DNA from: Erythroxylum novogranatense
Taxonomy: Eukaryota; Streptophyta; Magnoliopsida; Malpighiales; Erythroxylaceae
Length of the DNA: 64,000 nucleotides
NCBI GenBank assembly: GCA_029891385.1
Contig: CM057231.1
Span: forward strand, 61,363,103-61,427,102
Reading direction: 5' to 3'
A model generated the notes under the pieces. It saw only the letters and a list, made by a program, of their open reading frames with translations, did no database searches and had not been told where the DNA came from. The position numbers were made by a program, and so were the translations under genes. This document shows, in pieces, positions 10,800 to 24,270 of this stretch; the stretch's first letter is position 1; the number at the start of each line of letters is the position of its first letter.

Positions 10800-12415
10800 T
10801 GGAAGGCCTCAAACAAGCCCTAGTCACCCTTGGCACATTAGTGGAATGCTAATTTTAATCTAAAAGTGACAATAAGGATTTTCACTCAACTTAGAAGAAA
10901 TCAATATAGTCCCAATCTAGGTAAAGTTTGATAATCTTTTTGGAGTATTGAGTACTGAAAGACAAACTTATCCAGAAAACTCAATTAGAAAACTATTATG
11001 TTAGATACAATGATGGCCATGATGTAAAGATGCAAAGAGTTAGTTTCACTTGAGTTTGCATTAAAGTGGAATTAGGAAAAATCCTCCTAGATTTTTGCAT
11101 ATTGGTCCTAGAGACCTTATGACTCCAAAATAGAAGGTGAAGCAACATGGATACCTACAGACATGAAATTCAAAACAGGATCTTACAAGGAATTGATTTT
11201 TGCAATAGATATACCCCTATCAACAAAGATTTGCCAAGCACATCTCCAAGAAGCTTAGGATCTTCTAGCACCAGCACCAGCCCCTGACCAGGCACTAAAC
11301 CCTCTAACTTAACAGGACACCAATCAAGCAGTGGTAAGGGTAACTCCTTACACTCAAGTCATTCCTTCCCCTCTTAGAAGCTCTCCTAGTAAGGGTGACT
11401 CCTTTCTATCTCTTTTCATTTCTTTACCATGCATTTCGAATAATTCAATATGTAATATCACCTTTAATCCTTATAATGCACCAAACTCTAACCTAGAATT
11501 TTATGGTACTTTTAGATTCTAACTCTCTAGGTAAAGGCAAGAAGAAAAATAGAAAGATATGTAGAATAAAATCTAAGTAAACATAGTAGCCCAACTCCCT
11601 AGTAATTTCAATTTTTACTTGGAATGTTTAGAAGACTTAATTAGCTCTCCAAATAGTTAAATATGAAGAATCGCCTTAAATTCTTAAAGCGCTCTTTTGT
11701 TGATCTAATAGGGACCAAAGAACATAACCATTTCAACAAATTTTTCTCCAACATTTTTGGTAATTGGCCCATTATGAATAATGTCTCTCAAACATACAAT
11801 TGTCACATCTTGCTTATTTTGGACTATAATTCCTTTAGCTATTTAGTTACCCACTCCTTATATCAGTTCATCCATATAAAAGATGCTAAATAAGATAAAA
11901 GCACTTAATAAGGATAGTTGAAAACATTAATAATACGGTTAATCGTCTTAGATCTTAACTTTCTACCATTCAATCAAAACTTCTCTTTCACCCTTCCAAT
12001 GAAACCCTCAAAGAGGAATAAAACTTTAAGTTTTTCTCAAATATTTCTTGATTGGAGATTGCTTAACATTAGCAATTCAAGATGTTTTTCAAGCAAACTG
12101 TTGAAGGAAATCAATTCCACCTTCATGACCTTTATACCTAAATTCTAAAATTCCTCAAAACTTTACATACTTCAGATCCATTTTATATTGTAATATAATA
12201 TATAAAGTGACTGTAAAACTTCTTGCCAATTTATTGAAACCTACTCTAAACCAAATCATTAGCTAAAATCAATATTTTTTTTTATAAAAGGGAGGAGAAT
12301 AGAAGACATCATCTCATTAGCTTAAGAAAATTTAAGAGATTATCATAAAAATTATGGTCATAATCGAAACATTCTCAAAGTCGGCCTTAAAAAACCTTTC
12401 GTCATCATACACATT
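10800..12415 (+). pseudogene. Decayed LINE: ORF1-like, endonuclease and start of reverse transcriptase
   Basis: Weak ORF1-like text appears near 10890-11080 (VPI-VKFDN, then RVSF-VCIKVEL). Endonuclease-like sequence follows at about 11610-11890, best seen as EHNHFNKFFSNIFGNW and later QFIHIKD. A reverse-transcriptase start lies near 12225-12410, with NQ..FFIKGRRIEDII, then RDYHKNYGHNRNILKVGLKKPF. These occur in the correct LINE order on the plus strand, with many stops and frameshifts. The ORF1 part is the least certain; the reverse-transcriptase part is the most convincing. Confidence 0.65.
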
Positions 12416-12599
12416 GCATATTGCCGCTAACTTACTGAAAAACAAAAGAATAACCTAGCTTATGACTAGAAGCAATATTCAAGGCATAGTTACATATCAA
12501 CCTTGCATTCTCCCTAACTAGTAAGTGTGTACTTCCTTCATTTATGCTTCATACATTCCATAATGCAGTTACTTCATTGTTTAATACTTACCACTTCGC

Positions 12600-13045
12600 A
12601 TTTGTTGACACCTATAACCGTTCTCTGATTCTTCTTTTAGTTATGTAGTCATCTACTCCTTGCTTGTCTTTCGCCTAAAAACTTCTACTATTTTTATCAT
12701 ACCAAACAATATAGATGGAGCTGCTCAAGGTAATTGCAAAGAGTCTTGTGTGAGGAAGTGGGAACCTGCATATATTGTTCCATGCCATAATGTCCTCCAA
12801 ACTACTCGTAGGCACCTAAGATTATTCTAGCTATTGGCACAACTCTACATCTCTTTAATAACCACACAGGTAAGAACTAAATGGTGCACTGTTTTTGATT
12901 TTTGCTTACAGAATATGCAGAATTGGTTTAGCTCCACTCCTTTAACTTTGGTTTCAGTGGGTTATTTGTTTATAGTACTAGCCATAGTATGAAGCTAGCT
13001 TTAGGTCCAAACATCCTGGTTCCACACTATCTTATGCCAATTTAC
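12600..13045 (-). pseudogene. LINE C-terminal zinc-binding (zf-RVT) domain, opposite strand
   Basis: On the minus strand the translation gives PKASFILWLVL, then FCIFCKQKSKTVHHLVLTC. This fits the C-x2-C...H-x4-C pattern of the zf-RVT domain at the end of plant LINE ORF2. A later frame near 12690 gives a VFRRKTSKE-type tail. It is tail-to-tail with the plus-strand LINE piece that ends near 12415, so this is either a second insertion or an inverted part of the same element. Confidence 0.7.
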
Positions 13046-13049
13046 TTCT

Positions 13050-14207
13050 TCCATTGGAGTTTTGAATAGATTTAGACACCATAAAGATGACTATTACTTA
13101 TATTTTTGTGGATTTTCTCATATGATACTTGTATAATTAATCCTTAGACTTGAAAATACTAAAGTATATTATGTGGAAATGAATTATTATATTTTAATAC
13201 TACTTATGGCTTACTTTATATAAGGTAGCTTAATAGTTAGTATTTAGATATACTATGAATTATTGTTTAATAAGTCAATAAAGGATTTATAACTCTAAAA
13301 TAATTATCCTTTTTAATTAATAATAATATGAGGAATTTTTATTAAGAGTGAATTAACAATTGAAATTTTTTTCAAATATCAATTATAAATCAATTACTTA
13401 TTAACAAGAATGAATATAATTAGATTTTAAAGAGTAGTTGCCGATTTTATACTCTATGTCTAATTAAAACATTGGATGATGAAATGATTAAATTATACAA
13501 TATACTCATATATAGATTAAGTTAAATCGCTTTGATATTCTTAATATTTGAATTATTATGACATTTTGCCAAATAACAATTTTGATCTATGATTACAAAT
13601 TTTAATTAGAAAATTAAATACAAATTAAAAGTATGATTATAAATTATTTAATTGAAAATTAATAATAAATTGAAAGGAGTTTAAATTTATCTAAATCTAA
13701 TTATAATTTATAATCATTTCTAATGTATTAGGAACTTAATAGGTAACACATAAAAGAGTAGTTAAAAACTAAACTTAAATTTAATTTAAGTTGGACTTAA
13801 TTGTGATTGAGAAATTTGAATAATCAAATATGAGATTTTTAATTTTATTAAAATTAAATTATATTTATAATTAGAGTTAATCTTTAATTATAATTAGAAT
13901 ATTTAATTTTAAAAGAAAGAAACTCTATTATCTCTCTATAAATAAAAGAAAGGAACACAAGAGTTAGTAATCTTACCATTTACTCTCAAATGTTGAGTTC
14001 TTTATGGATACTATTAGAGGCGAGGCACATGGATAACTTGTGATTGACATCTTAAAATAATTTTTTGCAAAAGTATGAATCAAGTACGATTCAATTACTT
14101 ATGTATAATTTATATTTTCAAGTTATTCAATGGTGAGATTTAATCAAAAATTATGAAATTTATTTTCCTATTTTAACCATGATTGGATCATAATTAGTTT
14201 TTTAACA
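13050..14207 (+). repeat. Candidate old LTR ending at a primer-binding site
   Basis: A very A/T-rich stretch ends TTTTTTAACA and is followed at 14208-14221 by ACAGTATCAGAGCT, which resembles the initiator tRNA-Met primer-binding site. No second LTR copy is seen in the window and the left end is not defined. This is an LTR-plus-PBS inference only. Confidence 0.4.
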
Positions 14208-14221
14208 ACAGTATCAGAGCT

Positions 14222-14995
14222 TCTTTTAACTGTTTAACTTGATTAAAGTTGTTTAATTGTTATTAATTTGATAATATTAAGACTTAATAACTTGTTTTAA
14301 TGAATTGCGAAATATAGCTCATGGCATAATTAGTATTGTTTAATTTTTAGGAATTACAAGATGAAAGATGCATGTCTCCTTATTTATTTTTACAACAACA
14401 TTTTAGTAAAAATTTCACTAAACATAGAGTTTGGGGATCCCCTATTTAATTTTTTCTTTCTAGAAAATTCAATACGTATGCCTCCTAGATGTTTTCTTTG
14501 TTTCTATAATAATTTTTTTTAAAAATGTTTTTGGAAATAACATGCACACTTCCCTTTTATCTTTTTTTAAAACTTGGATTATTTTGCCTTATGTATTAAT
14601 TCTTTCTAAAAAACTTCAGTGCTTGAAAGCCATAATTTATCACGAGCCAAGGTTGAATTTCTACATGCCCCCTAATATAGGTTCTTGGAATACTTGGATT
14701 AAGGTTTATGAGAATGGGTTGAAATATGTGTTTCCGTGTTTATGGGTTTGTTATACATGAATAGATTGATAGAAGAGGCTTCCCACTATCATTAAAAGAC
14801 GATTCTTTCACCATTGATACCACTGGCAAAGGTGAAATTCACTTTGGAAGAGTAATCACATAAAGAAGACGAGTTTGAGAGAAGCACCACTTAGAGGAGT
14901 ACTGGTGGTGCTAGTGTTGAAGGCAAAGGAAATAGAGGGTAGTGAGTGTTTGAAACCCCTAATAAGTGAAAATGACGAAAAAGGAATCACGTTTG
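14222..14995. other. Unassigned A/T-rich stretch
   Basis: Probably internal sequence of the element whose primer-binding site ends at 14221. A short open frame at 14542-14760 has no recognisable domain. Nothing further can be supported. Confidence 0.4.
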
Positions 14996-14999
14996 ACTT

Positions 15000-15790
15000 G
15001 TCAAATGTGTCTAGCATATGCCAAATCATGATATTAACTTTGTGAGAAACTTAACTACAATACCAACATCGTTTGTAGGTAAATCATAAGCTTCAATCCA
15101 TTTAGACACATAATCCATAATAACTGGGATATATTTATTTCCATTAGAAATAGAAAATCGAGACAAAATTTAGCCTCAAACATCAAATGCTTTATAAATT
15201 AAAGTATAATTTTAAGGCATTTCATCTAAGTGAGAAATATAACATACTCGTTGGAAATTATCACACAGTTGTACATACCTTTGGGCATCTTTAAATAGTG
15301 TGGGCCAATAAAAACTTGAGTCAAAAACTTTCTCAACGGTCCTATTTGTATGGAAATGTCCTCTGGCCAGACCAATATGTCAATGCTCTAAAATCTTCCA
15401 TCCTTTTAATTGGGGAACACATATTCTAACATTCTAATGTACATAAATGTTAAACAAATAGGGATTCTCCCAAAATCATCCTTTAAATCATAAAAGAATT
15501 TCTTCTTTTATTGATAAGAAAGCTCTTTAGGAAGAATCCACTAGTCAAATAATTTGCAAAGTTAGCAAACTATGAAATTTTAGCTCACTTACCTCTTCAA
15601 GATTGTGAAGCCGCTCTTCTAGATATGCATCATTAATATCATCTGCTCCAAGCTTCTCCAAATTTGCTATCTCAAAATGTTATAGATGGTCTGCTATTAG
15701 GTTTTCAGTTCTCTTTTTATCTTTGATCTCCAAATAAATTCTTGTAACAACAAAATTTGTCTAATTATTCTTGGTTTAACATCCAATTTA
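15000..15790 (-). pseudogene. Ty3/gypsy (Athila/Tat type) integrase remnant
   Basis: The minus-strand translation gives, from high to low coordinate, DVKPRIIRQILLLQEF at the RNase H/integrase junction, HFHTNRTVEKVF and FYWPTLFKDAQ of the integrase zinc region, and pieces of the integrase core (a degenerate EMPL...ILEVE...FDVW, then a YVSKWVEAI-like stretch) near 15080-15200. It is frameshifted throughout. It belongs to the element whose RNase H lies at 16505-17053 and whose reverse transcriptase lies at 21817-22563. Confidence 0.78.
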
Positions 15791-16494
15791 GCCTTTGTTT
15801 GGTTGAGCTTATACTAGTATAGTTTTTGTTAGTAGAGTTTTTTTTCCTGTAGATCTTTTATGAGAAAAACTTTCATAAGAAGCCAGTTGATTGTTTGACT
15901 GTCATATAAAAAAGAGTTTTTTTGAAAGAGTTTTATGCAGTAGACTGTTTGGCAACATAAAAATAAAAAGTAATTTTAATTTTAATTATATTTTATTTTG
16001 TAATAAATTTTTAAGCATACAAATATTATTTAGAGTATATTAAACAATATGCAAAGTACAATATATTAATTATTATATACTTTTAAACTATATGAAACAT
16101 AAATGAAAATATATTTAACCAAATCTTTTATATGGATTATAACATTAGTAAAACTAATATAAAATACATATTAAAACATATAAAATGCCAAATAATATTA
16201 TATAAAATTCCAAATAATATTACATAATTGTGAAGATAAATTTATGGATATTGTGGAATTATGTGTAAAATATAAAGGCAAAATGACAAAAATAGGCTAA
16301 TTAATTGATCTAAAAATTACCCAAAAATTATTTGAGAGGCTTTTTTAGAAGTCGCAAGTTTAAACTTCTTAAAAAATCATATCTATTAAAGACGTGCTTT
16401 TTTATTTTACAACCAAATACTCATTTGTCTTAGAAAAGTTTTTTGTGATGGAGAAAAGTACTTATTGACCTCCCAAAAGCCCATCCAAGTAGGC
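15791..16494. mobile_element. Non-autonomous TIR element (MITE-like) inside the gypsy element
   Basis: This 704-bp noncoding segment has imperfect terminal inverted repeats: GCCTTTGTTTGGTTGAGCTT on the left against GCCTACTTGGATGGGCTTTT on the right read from the other strand. ATTTA directly repeats at 15786-15790 and 16495-16499. Removing the segment and one ATTTA joins gypsy RNase H to the downstream PR(I/L)IR...LLLQEF stretch in one frame. A 5-bp duplication is not the normal length for the common plant MITE superfamilies, so the class is left open. Confidence 0.75.
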
Positions 16495-16504
16495 ATTTAT
16501 TCAA

Positions 16505-17053
16505 CAATTATCATAATATAGAATGGTTAGTGTAAATGCAAATTTTGGACAATATTAAATATGATTCAAATTTATCAAATGAAAAAATTATTACTAACAA
16601 TCCTTTTTTCATGGTTATGTAATTCTCTTGAGCATCTATTAAAGCCTTACAAGCGTAGTAAATGTTGAAAATATTTTTCCTTCCTTTGTCCATGAATTAC
16701 ACCTACTATAAAATCAAATCACACATTAGTTTAAAATGAAGATTCCACAGTGAAACAACCATAATTTAAGCATTAGTTAAATTTTCTTTAAGCTGAGTGA
16801 ATACATTTAAACACTTTTAAGTAAAAATTAAAGGCATATCTTTCTTAAGTAACTTGGTTAAAGGCCTAGTAATTTTAGAAAAGCCATCATTGTACCTTTT
16901 ATAAGAACAAATGTCACCTTTCCCAATGCAAAGGAATCACCATAAAATCGAAAAGTTATCCATAAATATCTTAATGATATCTTTTGATAAATGATAAAAA
17001 TATCCATAATTCACCTCTTAATTTTAGCAAGTTGCATTGCGTAACCCAAAGGT
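16505..17053 (-). pseudogene. gypsy reverse transcriptase end and RNase H
   Basis: On the minus strand the text starting just below 17059 continues the reverse transcriptase (TFGLRNA). At about 16693-16511 there is an RNase H stretch with IYYACKALIDAQENY, KKGLLVIIFSFDKFESYL and YTNHSIL. It is open over 60 codons but broken outside them. The break at 17059 is the insertion point of a solo LTR; the other half of the reverse transcriptase lies at 21817-22563. Confidence 0.85.
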
Positions 17054-17058
17054 CATTC

Positions 17059-20000
17059 TGTTGGGACTCGATCCGGAGATCGGATCCCAACCGGAAATAG
17101 CGAAAATGAATACGAAAACGAAGTGCAGAAATGAAATCGAATTGAAACGGAAACCCAAAAAATTGGGCTAAAACCAATGTGAATGAACGAATGAAATCTG
17201 AAAGGGAACGAATCGAAATAAAGCAAACACTAATCTAAAGCAAATCAAATACACAGACAAGCGAAAGCGGATCTGACATCCGATAACATCCACGTATCGC
17301 GTTGGAAACCTAAAAACCAATACAATCCGAGACGGTAAATTTTTTTCTTTCTTTTTTCACTTCTTTCTTCTTTATTCGATCTTATTCAAATCAAAGCAAA
17401 TAATTCCTACTTTTGGAAATTTAACCTCATGCAAAACTCAATTCTTAGTCATGTTCTTATACGTTAAGATAAATCCCAAATCTCATTTATACACCAATTT
17501 TATAAAAAATTCGGCAGCATAACGACTGCACTTGAACAAACCCAAACCTGCAATTAACTTAAATACACTTCTATAATTTCCAATCGATCACACAATCATC
17601 AAAATCTACCGGACCCTCCGTCCGGGATCGCAGCATATACAAACGCAATCCTATACCTAGTACTTCAAAAATCCACAATCAAACTCAGAAAACAATTCCC
17701 AACACATCATCCAAAAATCCAATTCATATAAAATCCTCAACCCAATATACAAATCATAATTTATCATACATAATGTCATAATCCAAGACTTTATACAAAT
17801 TCCTAATTCAATCAATCCAAACTAAAAAATCAAATCATATCTAAATACAATCACAAGTCATATTCTATAATCACAAAAGTTTTATTTCTTCAATCCATAT
17901 ACAAGTCCAGAATTCATTTACAAATCCCATAACTCATTTCCATACACAAATTCATATACATCATGAATTAAATATTTCGTAAACATAAATGACATTTCAA
18001 GCCATATACAAATACCAATAACCACAATCTAAAATTTCACCATACACAACAATTCTAAACTTCTCAGCAATAATCTAACTTAGCAAAATACCATACGGAC
18101 ACATACAAATGGAAACTTTCATCTTCTTTCACTTGATCTTCTTCTCATCACCTGTCGATGGGAATGAAGGGGAGGGTGGGTGAGCTTATTGCTCGTGGAT
18201 AACATATTTATAATTAAAAAATAAGCAAAAATATTTCTCAAAACAATTTCCATTTAGCAAAATTTTAAAAACTTATTTCTTAAAAACTTTCCACATTTTC
18301 AAATCATTTATACTTACTTTCCAAAAATTTCTCGATTTCAAACTCAATTTTGTTATTCCTTAAAATTCTCAAATTTTTTCTCAAATCATGCATAATTTCC
18401 AAAAACATGAATGCTTCACATAATAAATGCATCACAATTTTAAAAAATCAAAAATCACATAACACTTCAGAATGGTTTGGTTTTGGTCCAAACGGAACGT
18501 ATTGCACAATCTCGCATAACGGTCCTGTGTAGTCGTGAACTTAAGGGAGTCCGAAATTGAAGCTCCAGTGCCACTAGCGGGCAGGCGGGGGAAGCCTTTT
18601 AAAAATGAGACAGTGCACTGACTCTAGCTTATGAGACCTAACCAAACCCACATAACACATTTCATACTCGAAAATCAAATTGCCCGAAGGCACATTTCGA
18701 AAATTCAATTTTCATGTCATGTCCTATTTAAACATAATGTCACTCACAAATGTCACAATTTCACATAGTTCAATATGCAAATCATTCACAACAAGGAAAT
18801 GAAACAATTTTCATAATTTATCAATATTGATAAATTATGAATTTAAGCAATTTAACACAATCAAACACAATAAATGTAACAATTATTTTAATTTTCTCAA
18901 ATCATTCAAAATCAATGAATGAACAATTTTCCTAATTGATCAAATCATTCATAAATAAGAAATTTCAAAATTTTCTCAATTTATCAAAATCATTTTAAAA
19001 CAATAAATTTAATCCTTCGAAAATCATAATTAGCAATTGCTTATATTATTACAAAATCAACGAAAATAATCATTCAAAAATAATAATAATTCAATTTTGC
19101 TTTCTTTATTTTTTCAAAATTCATATATAGTTTATAAATAAAAAATAAATATGTTACCCACCTCAAATCCATGCTAGTACTTGTCCAAAGCTTCAATTCT
19201 CCAAAGCCTTTCTTCTTTCCTCCAATTTAAAATTTCCTAGACCAAATTCACCCAAATTCAATATTATAAAAATCATAATTACTCAAATTAACTATAGGAA
19301 ACCCAAATTCATCATATTTTCAAGCTATCTAAAGCAATAATTTCTAAAATCTCCAAATTACAAAAATTGACATAAACCCTAATCACAATTATCCAAAATT
19401 GAACCAATTAAACCATGCTATCTCCAAAATTGAACTTAGAAAACATAATCCCATAGCATTTCCAAGATATCTAAACCAAGAACTCATCAAAATCACAACT
19501 TAAAAAAAAATCAAACTCACCTCTTTCCTCCTCCATTTTCGGCCCTTTTTGACTCCATAGGAAGCTTTCATCTTCTTCCTCACTTTTTCCCTTGAAAAGC
19601 ATCAAAAATCCCCTTGAAATCTTGGAGAAAAGTCAAACCCTCACCTTCTTTCTTCTTCTCCACCTCCACCTCCACCTCCACCTCCACCGAAGTTGCTTCT
19701 CTCTTCTCCTTTCTCCCTTCTTTCTTTTTCTCTTGTTTTCCTCTTATTGTCGTGCTCTCTCAAAGAAAAACGACAACCCTCTTTGTCTTCTAGTGCCATG
19801 TCATTAAATGAGGGAGAAATGACTTAATTGCCCCTCCATTCAAAGCCTTTAACTTATGTCCTTAAGTGGACTTCCCAATATGCCCCTAACTTCATGCTAC
19901 TTTAGGACAATTTCTAATCATCAATTTGAAGAAAATTTCCAAAACTTCCTTTTAGAGAAATGTTCCCCTATGTCTTAATTTCATAATGCCACAAAAATCG

Positions 20001-21811
20001 TTTAATTTGGTGCACTACACCAAGAGTTATAGTCCAAACATTGCGGACAAACATTATGCTGAAAATTTTTCCAGCACTTTACTTCCATCCAAAAATTGAC
20101 AATCTTAGAGGCTGAATTAAAATTCACTTTCTTCAGACTAAATGTAGCCTTATCTTTCTAGGTTACTCCAAATCAAGAATCACCTCATTTGGATGACTAG
20201 AGAAAACGTTATGACCAAAATACTATCTGATTTTTCTAACCCAAGGCTGCACCCTAAGCCCGACTTCCATTTAGAAATTGGAAGTCTTAGGGGCCAAATT
20301 GAAATTCGATTCCTTCATATGACTTGTAGCCCCAAATCTCAATTTTATTTTATCTCAAGAATCAATTCAATTGGAACTCCACAAATCAAGAATTGCTCAA
20401 AATTCTGAACCATGTTCAGAAATTTTCAACTCACTTTGATTAAATCAATCATCCTTAATTTAATCTCATAAAAATACAAATATCCCTTGAGAATGTAGAT
20501 AATTGTCTTAGGAATCCAATGCTTTGAAAACTAAGTCAATTAGATGTCGGACTGAAAATATATAAGCAAAAAGTTGCAAAAGGGTCGGATTTGGAAGGAA
20601 GAAGCAAAATGTTAAGCAAGCATAAATGACATCATAGAATAGATTTTTTTAAAAAAATTCATAACTATTGATTCTGAACTTCAAATTTGACAAATTTGGT
20701 CTCTATAGAAAGCTTGAAGGAAGCTCTACAACTTCCATGTAGAACTCCACAACCCATTTAGGCTCTAAAATGATCAAATTTTAAATCAAAGATTCTGTCC
20801 ACATTAATAAAACCCTAATTAGTCACATAACTTCTCAAATTTATATCTTTCAACACCAAAGTCCAAATGTGTCATATTTTATATGAATGCGAAGATCAGA
20901 AAGTCACCTACAATTTTTCATGAAGGACATAAAAATCAATTCGTCCTCTAAGGATGTCAAATTTCCAATCCAAGGATCTGTTCTCTAATACTCATACTAA
21001 AACATTAACAGAAACTTGTGAAAATCATAACTTATTATTTCATGAACCAATAATTCTAAACTTTATATCAAAATAAAGATCAAATCAAAATCTTCAACTT
21101 TCATTAAGAACTTAAAGGCTAAATCAACCTCTATCTAGGTCAATTTTTCAGTCAAAACTTCTGTCATGTCATAGGTCAACCTATAACATATCCCAACTTT
21201 CAAATTTTATATTTCCCAATTCTGTCATCCAATAATTGCATAATATACATGATTGTAAAGCTTGGAAAGTCTTCTATGACTTTCTTGAAGACCACTTCAC
21301 TCAATTCAGACCACATCAATCCGGCGATTTGCCTCAAAGTACAGCATACACAATCCTACACTTATAAACATTCTCAAAGTCAAAGTGAAATAACCCTAAC
21401 TTTGACTGATCATAACTTTCACTCCCGATATTGAAAAATTGCAAACTTTATGGCGACAGAAAGCTTTCAACATAAGCTACAGGTTTTCTGAAGATCATTT
21501 TCTCAAATTATGCCTAAATCAAAAAGTCAACTCTCTATGACCAAAAAGTCAAACTTTCACAATTTTTCATATTCTCATATTTTCTTTCTTTATTTCTTGA
21601 TTTTCAACTTCCATTTCAATCAACTCATTCACTTTAACTTTCATAAACTATACAAATCTACCCAAAACCCAAAGGTATCAAATTCAAATCCAATCCTTTC
21701 TTATCAATTTCCTTTAAAGATACATCCTTCCATAACACAACACATAAACTAACATACTCATTTAAATTCAATTTATATTTCAAAATTTCATTTAAAAGTT
21801 GGGGTCCAACA
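17059..21811 (-). mobile_element. Solo LTR, family B-like, 4.75 kb
   Basis: The segment begins TGTTGGGACTCGATCC and ends GGGGTCCAACA, with the 5-bp target duplication CATTC at 17054-17058 and 21812-21816. Its host reverse-transcriptase frame (PYGKFFYKRM, then TFGLRNA) closes when it is removed. It holds no pol gene, so it is a solo LTR. The left end is closely related to 61202 onward (GATCGGATCCCAACC). By comparison with family B it is in minus orientation. It contains repeated modules such as a TCCAAATGAG-type phrase (reverse) near 20170-20200, a stem-loop region near 18175 and a short CCACCT microsatellite near 19660-19688. All its open frames are short and low in complexity. Confidence 0.9.
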
Positions 21812-21816
21812 CATTC

Positions 21817-22563
21817 TCTTATAAAAAAATTTACCATATGGATGTGTGAATGTTGTTTTCTCCTAGTCCTTTAGGCTATAGGAAATTGAAAATAGCTTGA
21901 AAAACCATCCAAAGTAATAGTACATGTAGTCGACTAATTGCTCAAGTATTCGATCGATAAAAGGAAAAAATGATCTTTCTAAGTGGTGTCATTTAGATTT
22001 CTGTAATCTGTGCATACTTTGCACCCAGTGATGATCAAACTCATTCTTCTTATTGGGTACCACTATCATCCTGCCTTTCTTTAGAACAATCTTTCTAGGG
22101 CTTATGTAAGAATTATCAAAAATAGGATAAATAACACATGCATCAAGAAGTTTAATTACCTTAACTTTGACAAATTCCTTTATATTTGGATTAAAACTTC
22201 TTTGGGGTTACACAACTAGGTCGAAATTATTCTCTATTAAAATCTTATATGTGCAAAAAGAGGGGCTAATTCCTATAATAATCAAAATCTTCTAAACAAT
22301 CACCCTTTTATGCTCTTCAAGTACTTTCAATAAATTTTCTTTTTAGTCTACCTTCAAATTTAATGATATAAATACCAATAGATTTGAGTCTTTTTCCATG
22401 AACACGTAGTTAGATAGTCCTGCAACTTTTTTAACTCCAAAATCAGTGGGTCTTCAATAGATGGTTGTTTTTCTCTTTACTCATATCAGTCTCCTATAAC
22501 TCTTCTTTCCATACTATGGATTTGTTATCCAAAACATAGGTTATTTGCTCAACTCTCACGGGG
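21817..22563 (-). pseudogene. gypsy (Athila/Tat type) reverse transcriptase remnant
   Basis: The minus strand shows PSIEDPLILELKKL and later GISPSFCTYKILIE, PNIKEFVKVKVIKLLDA, YISPRKIVLKKG and a PFIDRILEQL segment. It reaches PYGKFFYKR at the insertion point. These are characteristic of Athila/Tat gypsy pol. The catalytic YxDD block is not visible and would lie in the lost or degraded part. Frameshifts are common. Confidence 0.87.
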
Positions 22564-24073
22564 TCTTTTGTAACATCCCATTACCTGTGGGAAGGTTAGA
22601 ATGATAAATATGAGTGATTAATGAGAGTTAGAAATACATTTCCATGTTCATGGGTAATATGTCCTACACATACATATGAATAGTGAGATTGTTGCACATG
22701 AAAAAAAATGTACATGCATTCATGAATAATTTCGGGTATAATTAGATTGAGTTGTGATTTCTTGGAGTTTTGAGAATTTTGAATTTATTTTTATTGGAAT
22801 TTCTATTGGTTAGTAAAAATATTGTATTTGGAAATTTTGGTGAATTTAAAATAAATTTTGAAAATTATAGAAAATAAAAAAAGAAATCAAAAGAAGATGT
22901 GGAGATAGTTGAATTGTAAAGATGAAAATTAAGGGAGTTAGTTTCAAAAGAAACTAGGTTAGAGCTTAGATATTAGGAAATTAACATATATCACTTAGGT
23001 TTTTTGTACTTTTGTTAGAAGTAGGTTACTGTTATCTGAGAGTTGAAAGGTTAGTTATTTGTATAAATTACTTCTTCGTCATCATCTTCTTCAAATTTTC
23101 TTTCCATACACAGAGTTTTCCATCAAACACCTTCTAAAAGATTTCTATGCTTTTCCTTTCCTATCCCAAACCCACTTTGCTATTTGTGTCTTCTACCATA
23201 AGAAAAACCTATCTTTACCTCCTTCAAGTTGATGAACAAGTGATGCTTGGGAGTTAGGGCTAGTGTTGTTTTTGAAGAATTTGAAGTGAAATCAAGTAAG
23301 TTATGCTTTAAATGTTATGGGTATTGCTAAAATGAAACGCGAATGATAAGAAATGTAGGATTGATGACTTGATTTTTGTGTGTGTATGCATGTCGTGGAT
23401 GATGAAATATCTTTGTAAATGTCATGTTGTATCATTGTGATTGATCATTATGACGTATAATGTGTTATATAGATGTTTTGCAAGTTAGATGTTGTATTTA
23501 ATGGAGTGAGGGTGAGAGCAAAAATTTAAGATGAATGGGTACATGTTTGATGCTCTATTTTTGGGTTAAGGATCAATTATAGACCATGATTTTTTTTGTG
23601 TGAACAATATATTGAGTTAATTGGGTAGATAATCTTGAGGAAATGTAATGGAATAGATAATTTAGGTAGAAGATGAGTTAGATGTAAAATATTGAAAATT
23701 TAAAAATCTGGAAAATGCTCACTGAATATGCTTCAGTCTTTTAACCATAACGTTTTCTCTAGTTGTCCAAATGAGATGATTCTTGATTTGGATTAACTTT
23801 GAGATGTATGGATATATTTCATATGAAGATATTGACTTTCAATTCTGTCTCTAAGAGTCTCAAAATTTCATGAAGTTGAGAACTGGGTGCAGTACATTGG
23901 GAGCTGAATGTAAAATTCGTGTTCGAATTTCGGGAGAAAATCTGGATTAATCTAGATTGATTTTGGCAAAGTTACCTTCTTGGGAGTTGTAGATCTTTCT
24001 TTTATCTTTCCAATGGTATATAGTATGAAATTTGTGGACATCTAAGTTGGAAGTTATGATCGTTATATGTGGA

Positions 24074-24270
24074 GAAGCAAAAATAAAAGTAAAGTAAGAC
24101 GAAGTAAAAGTAAGACGAAGCAAAAGTAAGACGAAGCAAAAGTAAGACGAAGCAAAGTAAGACGAAGCCAAAGTAAGACGAAAAAGTAAGACAAAACAAA
24201 GTAAGACGAAGCAAAAGTAAGACGAAGCAAAGTAAGACGAAGCAAAAGTAAGACGAAGCAAAGTAAAAAG
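24074..24270 (+). repeat. Minisatellite with core AAAGTAAGACGAAGC
   Basis: About a dozen units of 11-15 bp read AAGTAAGACGAAGC with variable A spacers, all within the family A solo LTR. On the minus strand it produces open frames of repeated Leu/Arg/Phe/Ser text that are artefacts of the repeat. The same core recurs on the other strand at 31841-32256. Confidence 0.95.
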
